The notes: generated from the sequence alone by a model not told the origin. A stretch of DNA of 64,000 nucleotides from GCA-003244245 sp963822695 (GCA_963822695.1 CAWGJH010000024.1:348596-412595), one strand, 5' to 3'; positions 52,900-61,489 are shown, numbered from the stretch's first letter. Numbers and translations are program-made.

Positions 52900-53023
52900 C
52901 GCGAGGGCCTCCCAGCTGGTTGCGCCGACCCGATCGTCCAGGGACCGGCGCGGCGGTACGAAACGTGAACATTGACCGTACCGCCGAGAGTCGCCGAGAC
53001 CACCGCTGCGGGTCCGCGGTCAT
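52898..53023 (-). pseudogene. Nif3-like (DUF34) gene remnant, internally deleted
   Basis: In mycobacteria a nif3-type gene lies between cobC and the zinc-ribbon gene. Here only 126 bases remain. A start ATG overlaps the cobC stop (ATGA, 53020-53023), and a frame ending in the zinc-ribbon start (TGA overlapping GTG at 52898-52900) reads ATLGGTVNVHVSYRRAGPWT. This resembles the typical Nif3 C-terminus ('VSTxRTDPWT'). Both junctions are preserved, with about a kilobase missing between, in different frames. Confidence 0.5.
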
Positions 53024-54063
53024 AACGCCGCCTTCCCAGGGACCAGCACCGCCCGCAGTCCGTCCACGAGCGCAGCGGCGATCTCAGGAGGCCGGACCGC
53101 GACCCGCAGGTGGTCGGGGGTGAGGCCGGGGAACGTGTCAGCGCGCCGCACCGCGATACCGGCGTCAGCAAGCGCGACCCGGACCCGCTCACCACCTGGC
53201 ACGCGCAGCAGTAAGAAAGGCGCAGCGGCCGGTTGGTGGACCGTGACGCCGGGCAGATCGGCCAGCTGGCGGACCATCCACTCCCGGTGCCGCACGGTCT
53301 GCGCAGCCACGGCAGCGGCCTCGGCGACCGCGGTCGGGGCGCTGCATGCCCGCACCGCCTCCAGCACCAGCGTGCTCACCGGCCACGGCGGGCGCCGTGC
53401 GGCCAGCCGAGCAAGCAGATCGGGCGCCCCCAGCGCGTAGCCGGCACGCAGCCCCGGTAGGGCCCAGGTCTTGGTGAGACTGCGGAACACCAGCAGGCCG
53501 GAAATGTCGCGGTCGGCTGCCAACGATTCCCGTTCCCCGGGCACCGCGTCGGCGAAAGCCTCGTCCACCACGAGCACCCGTCCCGGCCGGGCCAGCGCGC
53601 GCACCACCTCGGCCGGATGCAGCACAGAGGTCGGGTTGGTGGGGTTGCCGAGCACGATGAGGTCGGCCTCGGTGGGGATCTGTGCTTGCTTCAGCCGGTG
53701 CGCGGCGTCAGTGAACACTCGAGTGACGGGGATGCCGGCCCGGCGCAGCGCCACCTCGGGTTCGGTGAACGACGGGTGCACCACCACCGCTGACCGGGGC
53801 GCCAGCGCGGGCAGCAGGGCGAAACCCTCCGCGACCCCACTGAGCACGAGCACCTCAGCAGGGTCGCGGCCGTGCCGAGCGGCCACCGGGGCGCAGGCGG
53901 CGGCGTCTTGCGCGGCGCAGGGATAGCGGCCAAGCCCGTCCAACGCCGTGACCAGCCGCTCGCGCAACCACGCCGGAGGACCGGTGCCGCGCACGTTCAC
54001 CGCGAAGTCGAGCAACCCCGGTGCGGCGTCAACGTCGCCGTGGTGCCGCAGCAACTGGTCCAT
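53020..54063 (-). CDS. cobC: CobC-like PLP aminotransferase/decarboxylase
   Basis: A 347-residue fold-type I PLP enzyme of the CobC/CobD(thr-P decarboxylase) group that makes the aminopropanol arm of cobalamin. MDQLLRHHGDVDAAPGLLDF is the CobC-type start, followed by LIVLGNPTNPTSVLHP, VVDEAFADAVPGE, Lys in FRSLTKTWALPGLRAGY and the C-terminal VRRADTFPGLTPDHLRVAVR (substrate Arg). Its position next to the RNase H/phosphatase and near cobD matches Rv2231c. It starts at ATG 54063. Confidence 0.9.
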   Translation of the reverse strand: MDQLLRHHGDVDAAPGLLDFAVNVRGTGPPAWLRERLVTALDGLGRYPCAAQDAAACAPVAARHGRDPAEVLVLSGVAEGFALLPALAPRSAVVVHPSFTEPEVALRRAGIPVTRVFTDAAHRLKQAQIPTEADLIVLGNPTNPTSVLHPAEVVRALARPGRVLVVDEAFADAVPGERESLAADRDISGLLVFRSLTKTWALPGLRAGYALGAPDLLARLAARRPPWPVSTLVLEAVRACSAPTAVAEAAAVAAQTVRHREWMVRQLADLPGVTVHQPAAAPFLLLRVPGGERVRVALADAGIAVRRADTFPGLTPDHLRVAVRPPEIAAALVDGLRAVLVPGKAAL

Positions 54064-54159
54064 TGAACCTGCACGCTAGCGGGTGGCGACAACCAGCTCA
54101 GGGTAGCGCTCCATGAGGTAGGTTCCCAGTCTCACACCCAGGCGTCTGCATGGCGTGCC

Positions 54160-54798
54160 TCATGCTGTGGGAGTCCCCAGTTCAGCCCTGGCGATGTCGG
54201 TCCACTGGTACACTCTGTGATCCCGGTTGAGGTCGATCAGCGTCGCGCGACGGACGGTAACCTCGGCCGAAGTGACCAGCCGCGCCGTCAGTCGCTGGGC
54301 GATCGGCGCGGCGGGGCCAGCCGCGTTGGAGTACGCAAGCGAAACATGCGGGCGGAAGTCGTCGGGGTCCTCGGGCACATTGCCGGCCCCCCGCACGTCC
54401 GTGATCGCGTCCCGGAGCGCGGCGCGCAAGCGGGCGACCCGCTCAGCTGGCCGCACCGGCAACGTCAGCGCTTCGCTATCCACCCTGGCCGGGCCAAGCG
54501 TGCTCGTGAACGGCGCCAGCTCGGCGCAGCGGCCCCGAGCGGCAGTCACGATCGCGTTGACGTCGGCCCGGTCCACTTCGTCGGTGAAACCGATGCCCTG
54601 CATGGTCAGATGCAGCCAGCGCACGGGGATGGGGTCGAGTGTGGGCAGATCCTCAAGCATGGGGGCGTAGTCAGCGGCGAGTCGGTGCGCTGCGGGTTGA
54701 TCATCGAACGTGACATGCCAGGCGTAGAACGACCGGCCCACCCGCCAACCAGGCCGCCACCACCAATGATCTCGCATCGCCTGCACGGTCTCTGCCAT
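54160..54798 (-). CDS. 2'-5' RNA ligase/2H phosphoesterase family protein
   Basis: A 212-residue protein with the two H-x-T/S motifs of the 2H superfamily: RWLHLTMQGIG near residue 63 and FRPHVSLAYSNA near 150. The N-terminus (RPGWRVGRSFYAWHVTF) and the C-terminal strand VRRATLIDLNRDHRVYQWTD complete the bilobed fold. Members hydrolyse cyclic or 2'-5' nucleotide bonds; the natural substrate is unknown. It lies alone between cobC and the cobalamin-binding protein gene, with about 100 bp on either side. Confidence 0.85.
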   Translation of the reverse strand: MAETVQAMRDHWWWRPGWRVGRSFYAWHVTFDDQPAAHRLAADYAPMLEDLPTLDPIPVRWLHLTMQGIGFTDEVDRADVNAIVTAARGRCAELAPFTSTLGPARVDSEALTLPVRPAERVARLRAALRDAITDVRGAGNVPEDPDDFRPHVSLAYSNAAGPAAPIAQRLTARLVTSAEVTVRRATLIDLNRDHRVYQWTDIARAELGTPTA

Positions 54799-54917
54799 CG
54801 GCCTTGATGTCTGTGGCTCCCCACACTGCCAGCAGCGTCCCCTCGGCGCTCGATGTCGAACCGTCGGGCCGACCGGATCCCACTCAGACGCACCTGTCCG
54901 CTCGGATACCGGTCGGG

Positions 54918-55853
54918 TCAGACGTGCATCAGCTCGGGCGGCACGCGCAGGGCGTGCCGCTCCTCGGGTGGGCCAAGCACGTCGGGGTGCAGGATGCGAG
55001 CGAGAATCTCAGCCCCGTCGATCACCCGCGGGCCCGGCCGGCTGAAGTACGAGGTCGCGTCGAGCGCCCATACGTTGCCGTCCCGGACCGCGGGCAGTTC
55101 CAGCCAGCCGGCGGGCAGCCGGGCCCGTGGCAGCTCACGCAGCGTGTCAACGACGTAGAAACCGCAGGGCGCCAGCACGATCACCTCCGGAGCGTAGGCG
55201 CTGATCTCCTCGGCCGTGGTGGTCCGGGACACCCCGCCGGCAGCGCCGAACCCCGGATCGCCACCCGCGACGCCGACCTGTTCGGGCACCCAGTGACCCG
55301 GCGCGAAGGGAGGCTCCAGCCACTCGAGGACCAGGGTGCGCGGGCGGCGGGTGACTCCGGACAGGGACGCCGCCAGCGCGTCGAGGCGGGCCCGCAGGTC
55401 GCCCACCAGGGCGTCCGCCTGAGCGCCGCAGCCGGTGAGCTCACCGACAGTGCCGATGTTGGCCAGGATGTCGGCGATCGTGGTCGGCTCCAGCGAGACG
55501 ACGGTGACGCCGGCGTCCAGCCTGCGCGCGGCCCGCTGCACCGTGCGGTAGCTGACCGCGCAGACGTCACAGAGCTCCTGGGTCAAGATCACGTCGGGGG
55601 CGAGCGCTCGCAGCCGGACCTCGTCGAGATCGTAGATGCAGCCGTGCCCGTCCAGCTGCGAGCGCACTGCGTGGTCGATCTCCGCGCTGCTCATGCTCTG
55701 GTGCGAGATGCGGCTGGCGGTCAGCTGGGACTTGCGCTCGACACCGCTCGGGTAGTCGCACTCGTGGGTCACGCCCACCAGCGAGTCGCCCAACCCCAAC
55801 GCACAGACGATCTCAGTAGCGGACGGCAGCAGCGAAACAATCCGCAACTCCAC
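54918..55853 (-). CDS. Cobalamin-binding protein, BtuF-like without signal peptide
   Basis: A 311-residue type III periplasmic-binding-fold protein. RIVSLLPSATEIVCALGLGD, LVGVTHECDYPSGV, PDVILTQELCDVCAVSY and VLVLEWLEPPF-type segments (here TLVLEWLEPPFAPGHWVPE) are typical of the cytosolic 'cobalamin-binding protein' branch. There is no signal peptide or lipobox, so it acts inside the cell or is misnamed. Location between cobC and cobD supports a corrinoid role. It starts at GTG 55853. Confidence 0.85.
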   Translation of the reverse strand: MELRIVSLLPSATEIVCALGLGDSLVGVTHECDYPSGVERKSQLTASRISHQSMSSAEIDHAVRSQLDGHGCIYDLDEVRLRALAPDVILTQELCDVCAVSYRTVQRAARRLDAGVTVVSLEPTTIADILANIGTVGELTGCGAQADALVGDLRARLDALAASLSGVTRRPRTLVLEWLEPPFAPGHWVPEQVGVAGGDPGFGAAGGVSRTTTAEEISAYAPEVIVLAPCGFYVVDTLRELPRARLPAGWLELPAVRDGNVWALDATSYFSRPGPRVIDGAEILARILHPDVLGPPEERHALRVPPELMHV

Positions 55854-55877
55854 AACGCCACCCTAAGCGTACCAGCC

Positions 55878-55940
55878 GTCTCATGGATGCTTGTGCACCT
55901 TCTGACCCCCCTCTGCACGGTCTCATGGATGCTTGTGCAC
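55878..55940 (+). repeat. Two exact 21-bp direct repeats between divergent genes
   Basis: GTCTCATGGATGCTTGTGCAC occurs at 55878-55898 and 55920-55940, exactly 42 bp apart (four helical turns). The following bases (CTTCTGAC / GCTCTGAC) are also alike. They lie between the divergent cobalamin-binding protein gene and the phosphatase relic, so they may be tandem regulator sites. Confidence 0.65.
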
Positions 55941-55989
55941 GCTCTGACTCGCCCGGGCCACACTGGGCGATGTGGGAAGTTCAGGCTGG

Positions 55990-56459
55990 GTGCGGCGTTA
56001 TCATGTGTGTTTCGTGTGCACCGAAGAACATCCGCCCGCTCACCGATGGCCGAGATCGTCTTCGCCGACGCGCTGCGCCGGGAGGGCCTGACCCACCGGG
56101 TGCAGGTGAGCAGTGCGGGAACCGATGCCTGGCACGTCGGCTGCCCCGCTGACCCGCGAACCGCCGAGACGCTGCGCCGGGCTGGGTACGCCTGCCAGCA
56201 TGTCGCCACCCAACTCGGCCCGCAACACCTGTCCGCTGACCTGCTGGTGGCACTGGCCTACGAGCATCTCGCGGCGCTGCGCCGGCTGGTCGCCGAACCG
56301 GAGCGGATGGTGCTGCTGCGATCGTTCGACCAGTCCGCTGGCCGGAACCTCACTGTGCCCGACCCCTACTACGGCGGCAAGTATGGCTTCGACGACGTGC
56401 TGGGCATGGTGCGCGCGGCGGTACCCGGATTGCTGGCGTGGGTGCGTGACCGGCTATGA
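55990..56459 (+). pseudogene. ptpA: PtpA-like low-molecular-weight phosphatase, frameshifted in the P-loop
   Basis: From GTG 55990 one frame reads VRRYHVCFVCTE, the start of a low-molecular-weight protein tyrosine phosphatase (expected VCTGNICRSPMAE). A second frame then has AAC-ATC (NI), and the third has RSPMAEIVFADALRREGLTH and the rest of the protein to SAGRNLTVPDPYYGGKYGF (the DPYY loop). Two extra bases, one at about 56023-56026 and one at about 56033-56036, break the C-x5-R catalytic loop. Translation from ATG 56046 would give a 137-residue protein without the nucleophile. The next gene overlaps its stop (ATGA). Confidence 0.72.
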
Positions 56460-57301
56460 GCCGAGCCGCCGAATCCGTCGCCGCGATTACCGGCCAGCCG
56501 GTGCGGGCCGCGACACCCCGCGGTGCTATCTGGCTGGTCAAGCTGGACGACGGACGCACCGTAGTGGCCAAACGGGGAGAATCCGGGCAGGCGATGGCTG
56601 AGGCGGCTGGACTGCGCTGGTTGCGGGTACCCGGTGGTCCGCCAGTGCCGCAGGTGCACGGACATGACGAGCACTGGCTGGTCACCGAGCACATACCGGC
56701 CGGCCGAACGGACGGTGCTGCGGCTGAGCGGCTCGGGCGCCGTCTCGCCGTGCTGCACGCCGCGGGCGCCCCGGCCTTCGGCGCGCCACCCCCAGGGGGG
56801 CCACAGCAGGCGTGGATCGGTGCCGCCCCGATGGCCAACGTCACCGCATCCCAGTGGCCGCGGTGGTACGCCGAGCACCGGGTGCTGCGTTATCTGCGCA
56901 CCGCGGTGGACCGTGGCACGGTGGACGCTGCCGGGGCCCGTGCCGTGCACCGGGCGTGCGAACGGGTCGGCGAGCTGGCCGGACCCGCTGAGCCGCCGGC
57001 CCGGCTGCATGGTGACCTGTGGTCGGGCAACGTGCACGCTGGCGCTGACGGGCGGACGTGGCTGCTCGACCCTGCCGCGCACGGCGGGCACCGGGAAACC
57101 GACCTAGCGATGCTCGCGCTATTCGGCTATCCGCACCTGGAACGGGTGATCGGCGGCTACACCGACGTCGCCCCGCTGGCGCCCGGCTGGCAACGGCGTG
57201 TTCCCCTGCACCAGTTGTTCCCGCTGCTGGTGCACGCGGTGCTGTTCGGGGGCGGCTACGGCGCCCGCGCGGGCGCCGCCGCGCGGACAGCGTTGGGATG
57301 A
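56456..57301 (+). CDS. Fructosamine kinase family protein
   Basis: A 281-residue aminoglycoside-phosphotransferase-fold kinase. WLVKLDDGRTVVAKRG holds the ATP-binding Lys, EHIPAG the hinge, ARLHGDLWSGNVH the catalytic Asp loop and TWLLDPAAHGGHRETDLAML the metal-binding Asp and family signature. Fructosamine kinases phosphorylate ketosamines on glycated proteins for deglycation. It overlaps both neighbours by four bases (ATGA), in an operon with ptpA and SURF1, where a protein-repair role is plausible. Confidence 0.9.
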   Translation: MSRAAESVAAITGQPVRAATPRGAIWLVKLDDGRTVVAKRGESGQAMAEAAGLRWLRVPGGPPVPQVHGHDEHWLVTEHIPAGRTDGAAAERLGRRLAVLHAAGAPAFGAPPPGGPQQAWIGAAPMANVTASQWPRWYAEHRVLRYLRTAVDRGTVDAAGARAVHRACERVGELAGPAEPPARLHGDLWSGNVHAGADGRTWLLDPAAHGGHRETDLAMLALFGYPHLERVIGGYTDVAPLAPGWQRRVPLHQLFPLLVHAVLFGGGYGARAGAAARTALG

Positions 57302-58140
57302 GCACCGGTTACCGTGGTGGTATGCGGTGGCGGTTCCTGCTGCGCCCCGGCTGGCTGGCGCTGACGGCGGCGGTGATCTGCTTCACCATCGCGGCGTTCA
57401 CCTTGCTCGCGCCGTGGCAGTTCCGCCGCGCGGCGGAACGCGCGGACCGCAACGCCGGCATTGAGAGTTCTTTCACTACCCCACCGCAGCCACTGCGCAG
57501 CGTGCTCGCCGCCCACACCGCGCCGACCCACGCCACCGAGTGGCGGCAAGCTCAGGTCACCGGGCACTACCTGCCCGAGGCTGAGATGGTCGTCCGGCTG
57601 CGCACCGTGCAGGGTGAGCCAGCGTATGAGGTGCTGGTTCCGCTCCGGCTGGCCGACGGATCGAGCATCCTGGTGGACCGCGGTTATCTGCGCCCGGCCG
57701 AGGGAGTGCGGATACCTGCATACCCTCCAGCACCGGGTGGCGAGGTGACCGTGACCGGCCGGCTGCGAGCGGACGAACAGGACCCGCAAGACGGCGAGGT
57801 CGTGCAGCAAGACGGCCACCGGCAGGTGTACGCGGTGAGTACCCGCACCGTGAGCACCGCCACCGGGGTACGACTCGAGCCGGGTTACCTCCAACTGGTG
57901 GACGGTTCCCCCGGGGTGCTGTCCGCACTACCGCTGCCGCAGCTGGACCCCGGCCCCTCTTTCGCCTATGCGCTGCAGTGGATCGCCTTCGGCGTGATGG
58001 CCCCGCTGGGGCTGGCCTACTTCGCCTGGCGGGAAGCGACCGAATGGCGCCGCGAAGACAATCGGTCACCGGAGAGGGACGACACAGAGGATCCGCACGA
58101 TCCACCGATGGCCGCGCTTGCCGACCGGTACGGCCGCTGA
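57298..58140 (+). CDS. SURF1-family membrane protein
   Basis: A 280-residue protein with two membrane helices, LRPGWLALTAAVICFTIAAF near the start and FAYALQWIAFGVMAPLGLAY near the end, flanking an external domain with TEWRQAQVTGHYLPEAEMVV and SILVDRGYLRPAEG. This is the SURF1 pattern, assisting cytochrome c oxidase (aa3) assembly or heme insertion. ATG 57298 overlaps the kinase stop; ATG 57322 is an alternative. The last 124 bp overlap the convergent cobD gene. The order ptpA-(kinase)-SURF1-cobD follows mycobacteria. Confidence 0.9.
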   Translation: MSTGYRGGMRWRFLLRPGWLALTAAVICFTIAAFTLLAPWQFRRAAERADRNAGIESSFTTPPQPLRSVLAAHTAPTHATEWRQAQVTGHYLPEAEMVVRLRTVQGEPAYEVLVPLRLADGSSILVDRGYLRPAEGVRIPAYPPAPGGEVTVTGRLRADEQDPQDGEVVQQDGHRQVYAVSTRTVSTATGVRLEPGYLQLVDGSPGVLSALPLPQLDPGPSFAYALQWIAFGVMAPLGLAYFAWREATEWRREDNRSPERDDTEDPHDPPMAALADRYGR

Positions 58141-59066
58141 GTCACCACAGCCAGCGCCGCGCACAGCGCCGCGGCCACGAGCCCGATCACCCGGGACAGC
58201 TCGACGCCTCGGGTGAGATCACCAGCATCGGGGGTGCGCCCGTAGCCCATGACCGGACGCTGCTCCGTGCCGTACGGGTAGGCCGTACGCCCGCCCAACC
58301 GCACCTCCAGCGCCCCCGCGAACGCCGCCTCGACCTGCCCGGCATTGGGGCTGGGATGTGCGGCCGCGTCACGCCGCCACGCTTGCCACGCCCCGCGGGA
58401 CGAACCGCCCACCAGCGGCGCGCACAGGGTGGTCAGCCCGGCGGCGGCTCGGGAAGGCAGCAGGTTGGCCAGATCATCCAGCCGCGCCGCGGCCCACCCG
58501 AACCGCCGGTATCGCGGCGAGCGGTACCCGACCATCGCATCCAGGGTGTTGACCGCGCGGTAGGCCAGCAACCCGGGGACGCCAGCCAGCGCGCCCCAGA
58601 CCAGCGGGGCGACGATAGCGTCGGAGGTGTTCTCGGCGATCGACTCCACGCTTGCCCTCGCCATACCGGCCAGGTCGAGATTGTCCGGGTCGCGGCCGCA
58701 CAGGTGCGGTAGTCGGGCCCGGGCGGTGTCGAGGTCCCCGGCGTCCAGCGCTCGGGCCATCGCGGCGCCTTCCTCAGCCAACGAGGCCCCACCCAGTGCA
58801 ACCCAGGTAGCGAGCGCGGTTCCGGCCGCCTGCACGGCAACTCGCCCGCGCCCGGCCCGCTCCAGGAGGCCACCGACCGCCGCCGCAGCACCGACCAAGG
58901 CGCCGGTGTAAAGCAGCCCGGCCAGCCGGTGTTCGGCGTAGCAGGCGCGTTCGGCCGTCGCGGCGAGTCGCCCGAAAGCAGCCACCGGGTGGTGGCGGCG
59001 CGGATCGCCGAACGCCGCATCGGCAGCGACCCCGAGCAGCAATCCGACCGCCCGCGCTGCACCCAC
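58017..59066 (-). CDS. cobD: Adenosylcobinamide-phosphate synthase CobD
   Basis: A 349-residue membrane protein of the CobD/CbiB family, which attaches aminopropanol (or its phosphate) to adenosylcobyric acid. LLLGVAADAAFGDPRRHHPV is the N-terminal signature, followed by MARASVESIAENTSDAIVAP, NTLDAMVGYRSPRYRRFGW and SPNAGQVEAAFAGALEVRLG. It is about 40 residues longer than usual, because the C-terminal tail runs 124 bp into SURF1 on the other strand. The tail (GSCGSSVSSLSGDRLSSRRH) looks non-conserved. The start is GTG 59066; GTG 59102 is possible. Confidence 0.88.
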   Translation of the reverse strand: MGAARAVGLLLGVAADAAFGDPRRHHPVAAFGRLAATAERACYAEHRLAGLLYTGALVGAAAAVGGLLERAGRGRVAVQAAGTALATWVALGGASLAEEGAAMARALDAGDLDTARARLPHLCGRDPDNLDLAGMARASVESIAENTSDAIVAPLVWGALAGVPGLLAYRAVNTLDAMVGYRSPRYRRFGWAAARLDDLANLLPSRAAAGLTTLCAPLVGGSSRGAWQAWRRDAAAHPSPNAGQVEAAFAGALEVRLGGRTAYPYGTEQRPVMGYGRTPDAGDLTRGVELSRVIGLVAAALCAALAVVTQRPYRSASAAIGGSCGSSVSSLSGDRLSSRRHSVASRQAK

Positions 59067-59136
59067 TCCTCGACCCCCAGATGTCCGGACCGAAGCGGAC
59101 ACCCTACTAGGGCTCCCCCGCCCGGCCGAGGGGCGT

Positions 59137-60609
59137 TCACTCCCGATGAAGCTCGCTCTTGCGGACTTTGCCCATCTCATTGCGGGGTAGCGCAGGCAGG
59201 TAGTGCACGACCCGGGGTCGCTTGTGCGGCGCGAGTAGCCCCGCGACGTGCTCCGCGAGCTCCTGTGCGGCGGGCGGCGGATCGCTGGCGGCGACCACCC
59301 AGGCCACCACCCGCTCTCCGAGGTCGGGATCCGGCTCCCCGGTCACCGCTACCTCGGTGACCCCCGGGTGCTCCAGCAAAGCGTTCTCGATCTCCCCTGC
59401 GCCGATCTTGTATCCGCCGCTGGAGATCAGGTCCGTGGCGCGGCGCCCGACCAGCCGCAGGTCACCGTCCGGGCCACGGGTGGCGAGATCGCCGGTGCGA
59501 AACCAGCCATCGCGCATTGTCTCGGCAGTGGCGTCGGGCCGGTTGAGGTAGCCGAGGAACAGCGTCGGGCCGGCGACTTCGATCTCGCCGACGGTGTCGG
59601 CATCGGGTACCTCGAGGATCCCACCGTGGTCGTCCACCAACCGCAGCGCCACTGGGTCCAACGGCGGTCCGACGGTGCCCGGCTTGCGCGGCCCGTCGAC
59701 CCGCACCGCGCAGGTGATCAGCGACTCGGTCATCCCGTACCGCTGCACCACGTGCTGGCCGGTGGTCGCCACGATCCGCTGGTGATCAGAGATGGATAGC
59801 GCGGCCGAGCCCGAGACGAGCAGCCGCGCTCGGCCCAGCGCCGCAGCGACCTGGGGATCCTGCTCGGCGGCCGCGGCCAGCCGGTGGTACATCGTCGGCA
59901 CGCCGAACAGCATCGTCGCGGAGCCACCCAGTTCCTGGGCCACCCCGTTGACCGAGAACGAGCCCAGATGGTGCAGCGCGCCCCCGAGCCGCAGCGGTCC
60001 GAGTACACCGAGCACCAGGCCGTGTACGTGGAACAGCGGCAGCGCGTGCACCAGGACGTCCTGGGCGGTCCATCGCCAGGCTAGGGCCAGCGCGTCGATG
60101 TCCGCGGCGAGCGCGCGGCGCGGTAGCACCACGCCCTTGGGCGGGCCGGTGGTGCCCGAGGTGTAGACGATCAGTGCCGGCGACTCAGGATCCGGCTCAA
60201 GCGGCATCGATCCGCCCTCCGCCTGCAGGTTGACATCGAGCCGCGATATTGCCCGCAAGGCCTCGGGCAGCATGGCTTCCGGGGCGGTGAGCACCAGATC
60301 AGGAGTCGCATCGGAGACGACGTGCTGCAGCTCGCGGGTTCCCAACCGGGGATTGACCGGCACCGCAGGAACGCCAGCCCCGAGCGCCGCCACCAGTGCC
60401 ACGCACGTCTCCAGCTCCGGCTGCGCCCAGATCGCGACCCGACGGACATCGGATACCCGACGCGCCAGCGCCGCGGTCACCCCATGCAGCTCTCGATAGG
60501 TCACAGAACGTTGCCCGAACCGCACCGCCTCGGCAGCGGTGGGCTGATGCACTGTCGGCAACAATGGCGGAGGGCCCACCCGGCGATCCTTTCGAGATAA
60601 TGTCCACAT
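59137..60609 (-). CDS. Acyl-CoA synthetase (FadD36/malonyl-CoA ligase-like)
   Basis: A 490-residue AMP-forming ligase. The P-loop is LIVYTSGTTGPPKGVVLPRR, followed by LPLFHVHGLVLGVLG, QRYGMTESLITC, GYLNRPDATAETMRDGWFRT with GDLATRGPDGDL (hinge) and the catalytic Lys at LPRNEMGKVRKSEL. Length and the 'LPLFHVHGLVLG' motif fit the FadD36/MatB-like short-acyl or malonyl group rather than long-chain ligases. The ATG at 60609 is chosen because the open frame upstream is unrelated to the family. The ribosome site is weak. Confidence 0.87.
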   Translation of the reverse strand: MWTLSRKDRRVGPPPLLPTVHQPTAAEAVRFGQRSVTYRELHGVTAALARRVSDVRRVAIWAQPELETCVALVAALGAGVPAVPVNPRLGTRELQHVVSDATPDLVLTAPEAMLPEALRAISRLDVNLQAEGGSMPLEPDPESPALIVYTSGTTGPPKGVVLPRRALAADIDALALAWRWTAQDVLVHALPLFHVHGLVLGVLGPLRLGGALHHLGSFSVNGVAQELGGSATMLFGVPTMYHRLAAAAEQDPQVAAALGRARLLVSGSAALSISDHQRIVATTGQHVVQRYGMTESLITCAVRVDGPRKPGTVGPPLDPVALRLVDDHGGILEVPDADTVGEIEVAGPTLFLGYLNRPDATAETMRDGWFRTGDLATRGPDGDLRLVGRRATDLISSGGYKIGAGEIENALLEHPGVTEVAVTGEPDPDLGERVVAWVVAASDPPPAAQELAEHVAGLLAPHKRPRVVHYLPALPRNEMGKVRKSELHRE

Positions 60610-60832
60610 CACATTCTCGGCCTTGCATCCTCCCCTGTCGCACTGCGCTGTGACGGCATCGCGGGTAAGCCACCCCGGACCGCACCAGTGAGCTGGGAGA
60701 CGCGTTGCGGGCTGATGCCGAGGATTGCACTCGGCGCCCCGCGTGGCTTCCCGATACGCTTGGCGATGCGATGACTGCCGAAATGGTGCACCTGGTGGCC
60801 GGCCTCTCGGTGCTCCGGATTGCTCACTCACC

Positions 60833-61291
60833 GTGAGCACCCGTGCCGAGGGCGAGCGGATCGCGCAGTTGCTCGGACTGGAGCGGTTACCAGAAGAAGG
60901 CGGGCTTTTCCGCCAGACCTACGTCGACGCGCACAGCTCAGTGATCTACTTCATGCTGCTCACCCCGGACTTCTCGGCACTGCACTCACTCCACGGCGTG
61001 GAGACCTACCACTGGTACGCCGGATCGCCACTGCGGATGCTGCTGCTCCACCCGGGAAGTCAGATCGAGCAGCCGGTCCTGGGACCGGACCTTACGGTGG
61101 GAGCAAGACCGCAGATCGTCGTGCCTGCAGGGGTGTGGCAGGGCTCCAGCCCGCTGGGCGAATGGACCCTGGCGGGCACCACCATGGCACCGCCGTTCGA
61201 GTGGTCGGCCTTCCACCTCGGTCGGCGCGCCGAACTGATCGCGGGCTGGCCGCACGCGGCACCCCGGATTCGTGCCCTCACCAGGACCTGA
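60833..61291 (+). CDS. DUF985 cupin protein
   Basis: A 152-residue single-domain cupin of the DUF985 family. GERIAQLLGLERLPEEGGLF and RQTYVDAHSSVIYFMLL are followed by SALHSLHGVETYHWYAGSPL (metal-site-like His), PQIVVPAGVWQGSSPLGEWT and APPFEWSAFHLG. The function of the family is not established; small-sugar or metabolite binding has been suggested. The GTG at 60833 is the family-like start. It is divergent from the acyl-CoA ligase and close to the SDR relic. Confidence 0.87.
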   Translation: MSTRAEGERIAQLLGLERLPEEGGLFRQTYVDAHSSVIYFMLLTPDFSALHSLHGVETYHWYAGSPLRMLLLHPGSQIEQPVLGPDLTVGARPQIVVPAGVWQGSSPLGEWTLAGTTMAPPFEWSAFHLGRRAELIAGWPHAAPRIRALTRT

Positions 61292-61307
61292 CGTGGTGTA
61301 CGGAGCT

Positions 61308-61483
61308 CTACCAAGTCGGGTGCACCGAGACTCCGCCGTCCACCACGAGATCCTGACCAGTGATCCGACCCGAATGCCATACTGGCCGTACTCCAAACCA
61401 GCTGCCGCGAACGTGCGAGCTATACCCCCGCCGAGGGTGCCACTCGCACCGGTCACCACGGCCACGGTCCCGCTCAGGTCCAT
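61308..61483 (-). pseudogene. Short-chain dehydrogenase, internally deleted remnant
   Basis: From ATG 61483 the minus strand reads MDLSGTVAVVTGASGTLGGG and IARTFAAAG, a perfect SDR start with the TGxxxGxG cofactor motif. It jumps directly to EYGQYGIRV, and then, in another frame, RITGQDLVVDGGVSVHPTW and a TAG at 61308, the normal SDR C-terminus. About 200 central codons, including the YxxxK catalytic pair, are missing. Confidence 0.75.
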
Positions 61484-61489
61484 GCCATC

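Noticed and set aside
54064..56045. Cobalamin riboswitch near the cob/btuF-like genes
   Set aside because: No B12-box-like sequence or long structured leader was found; intergenic gaps are about 100-190 bp and unlike the riboswitch core.
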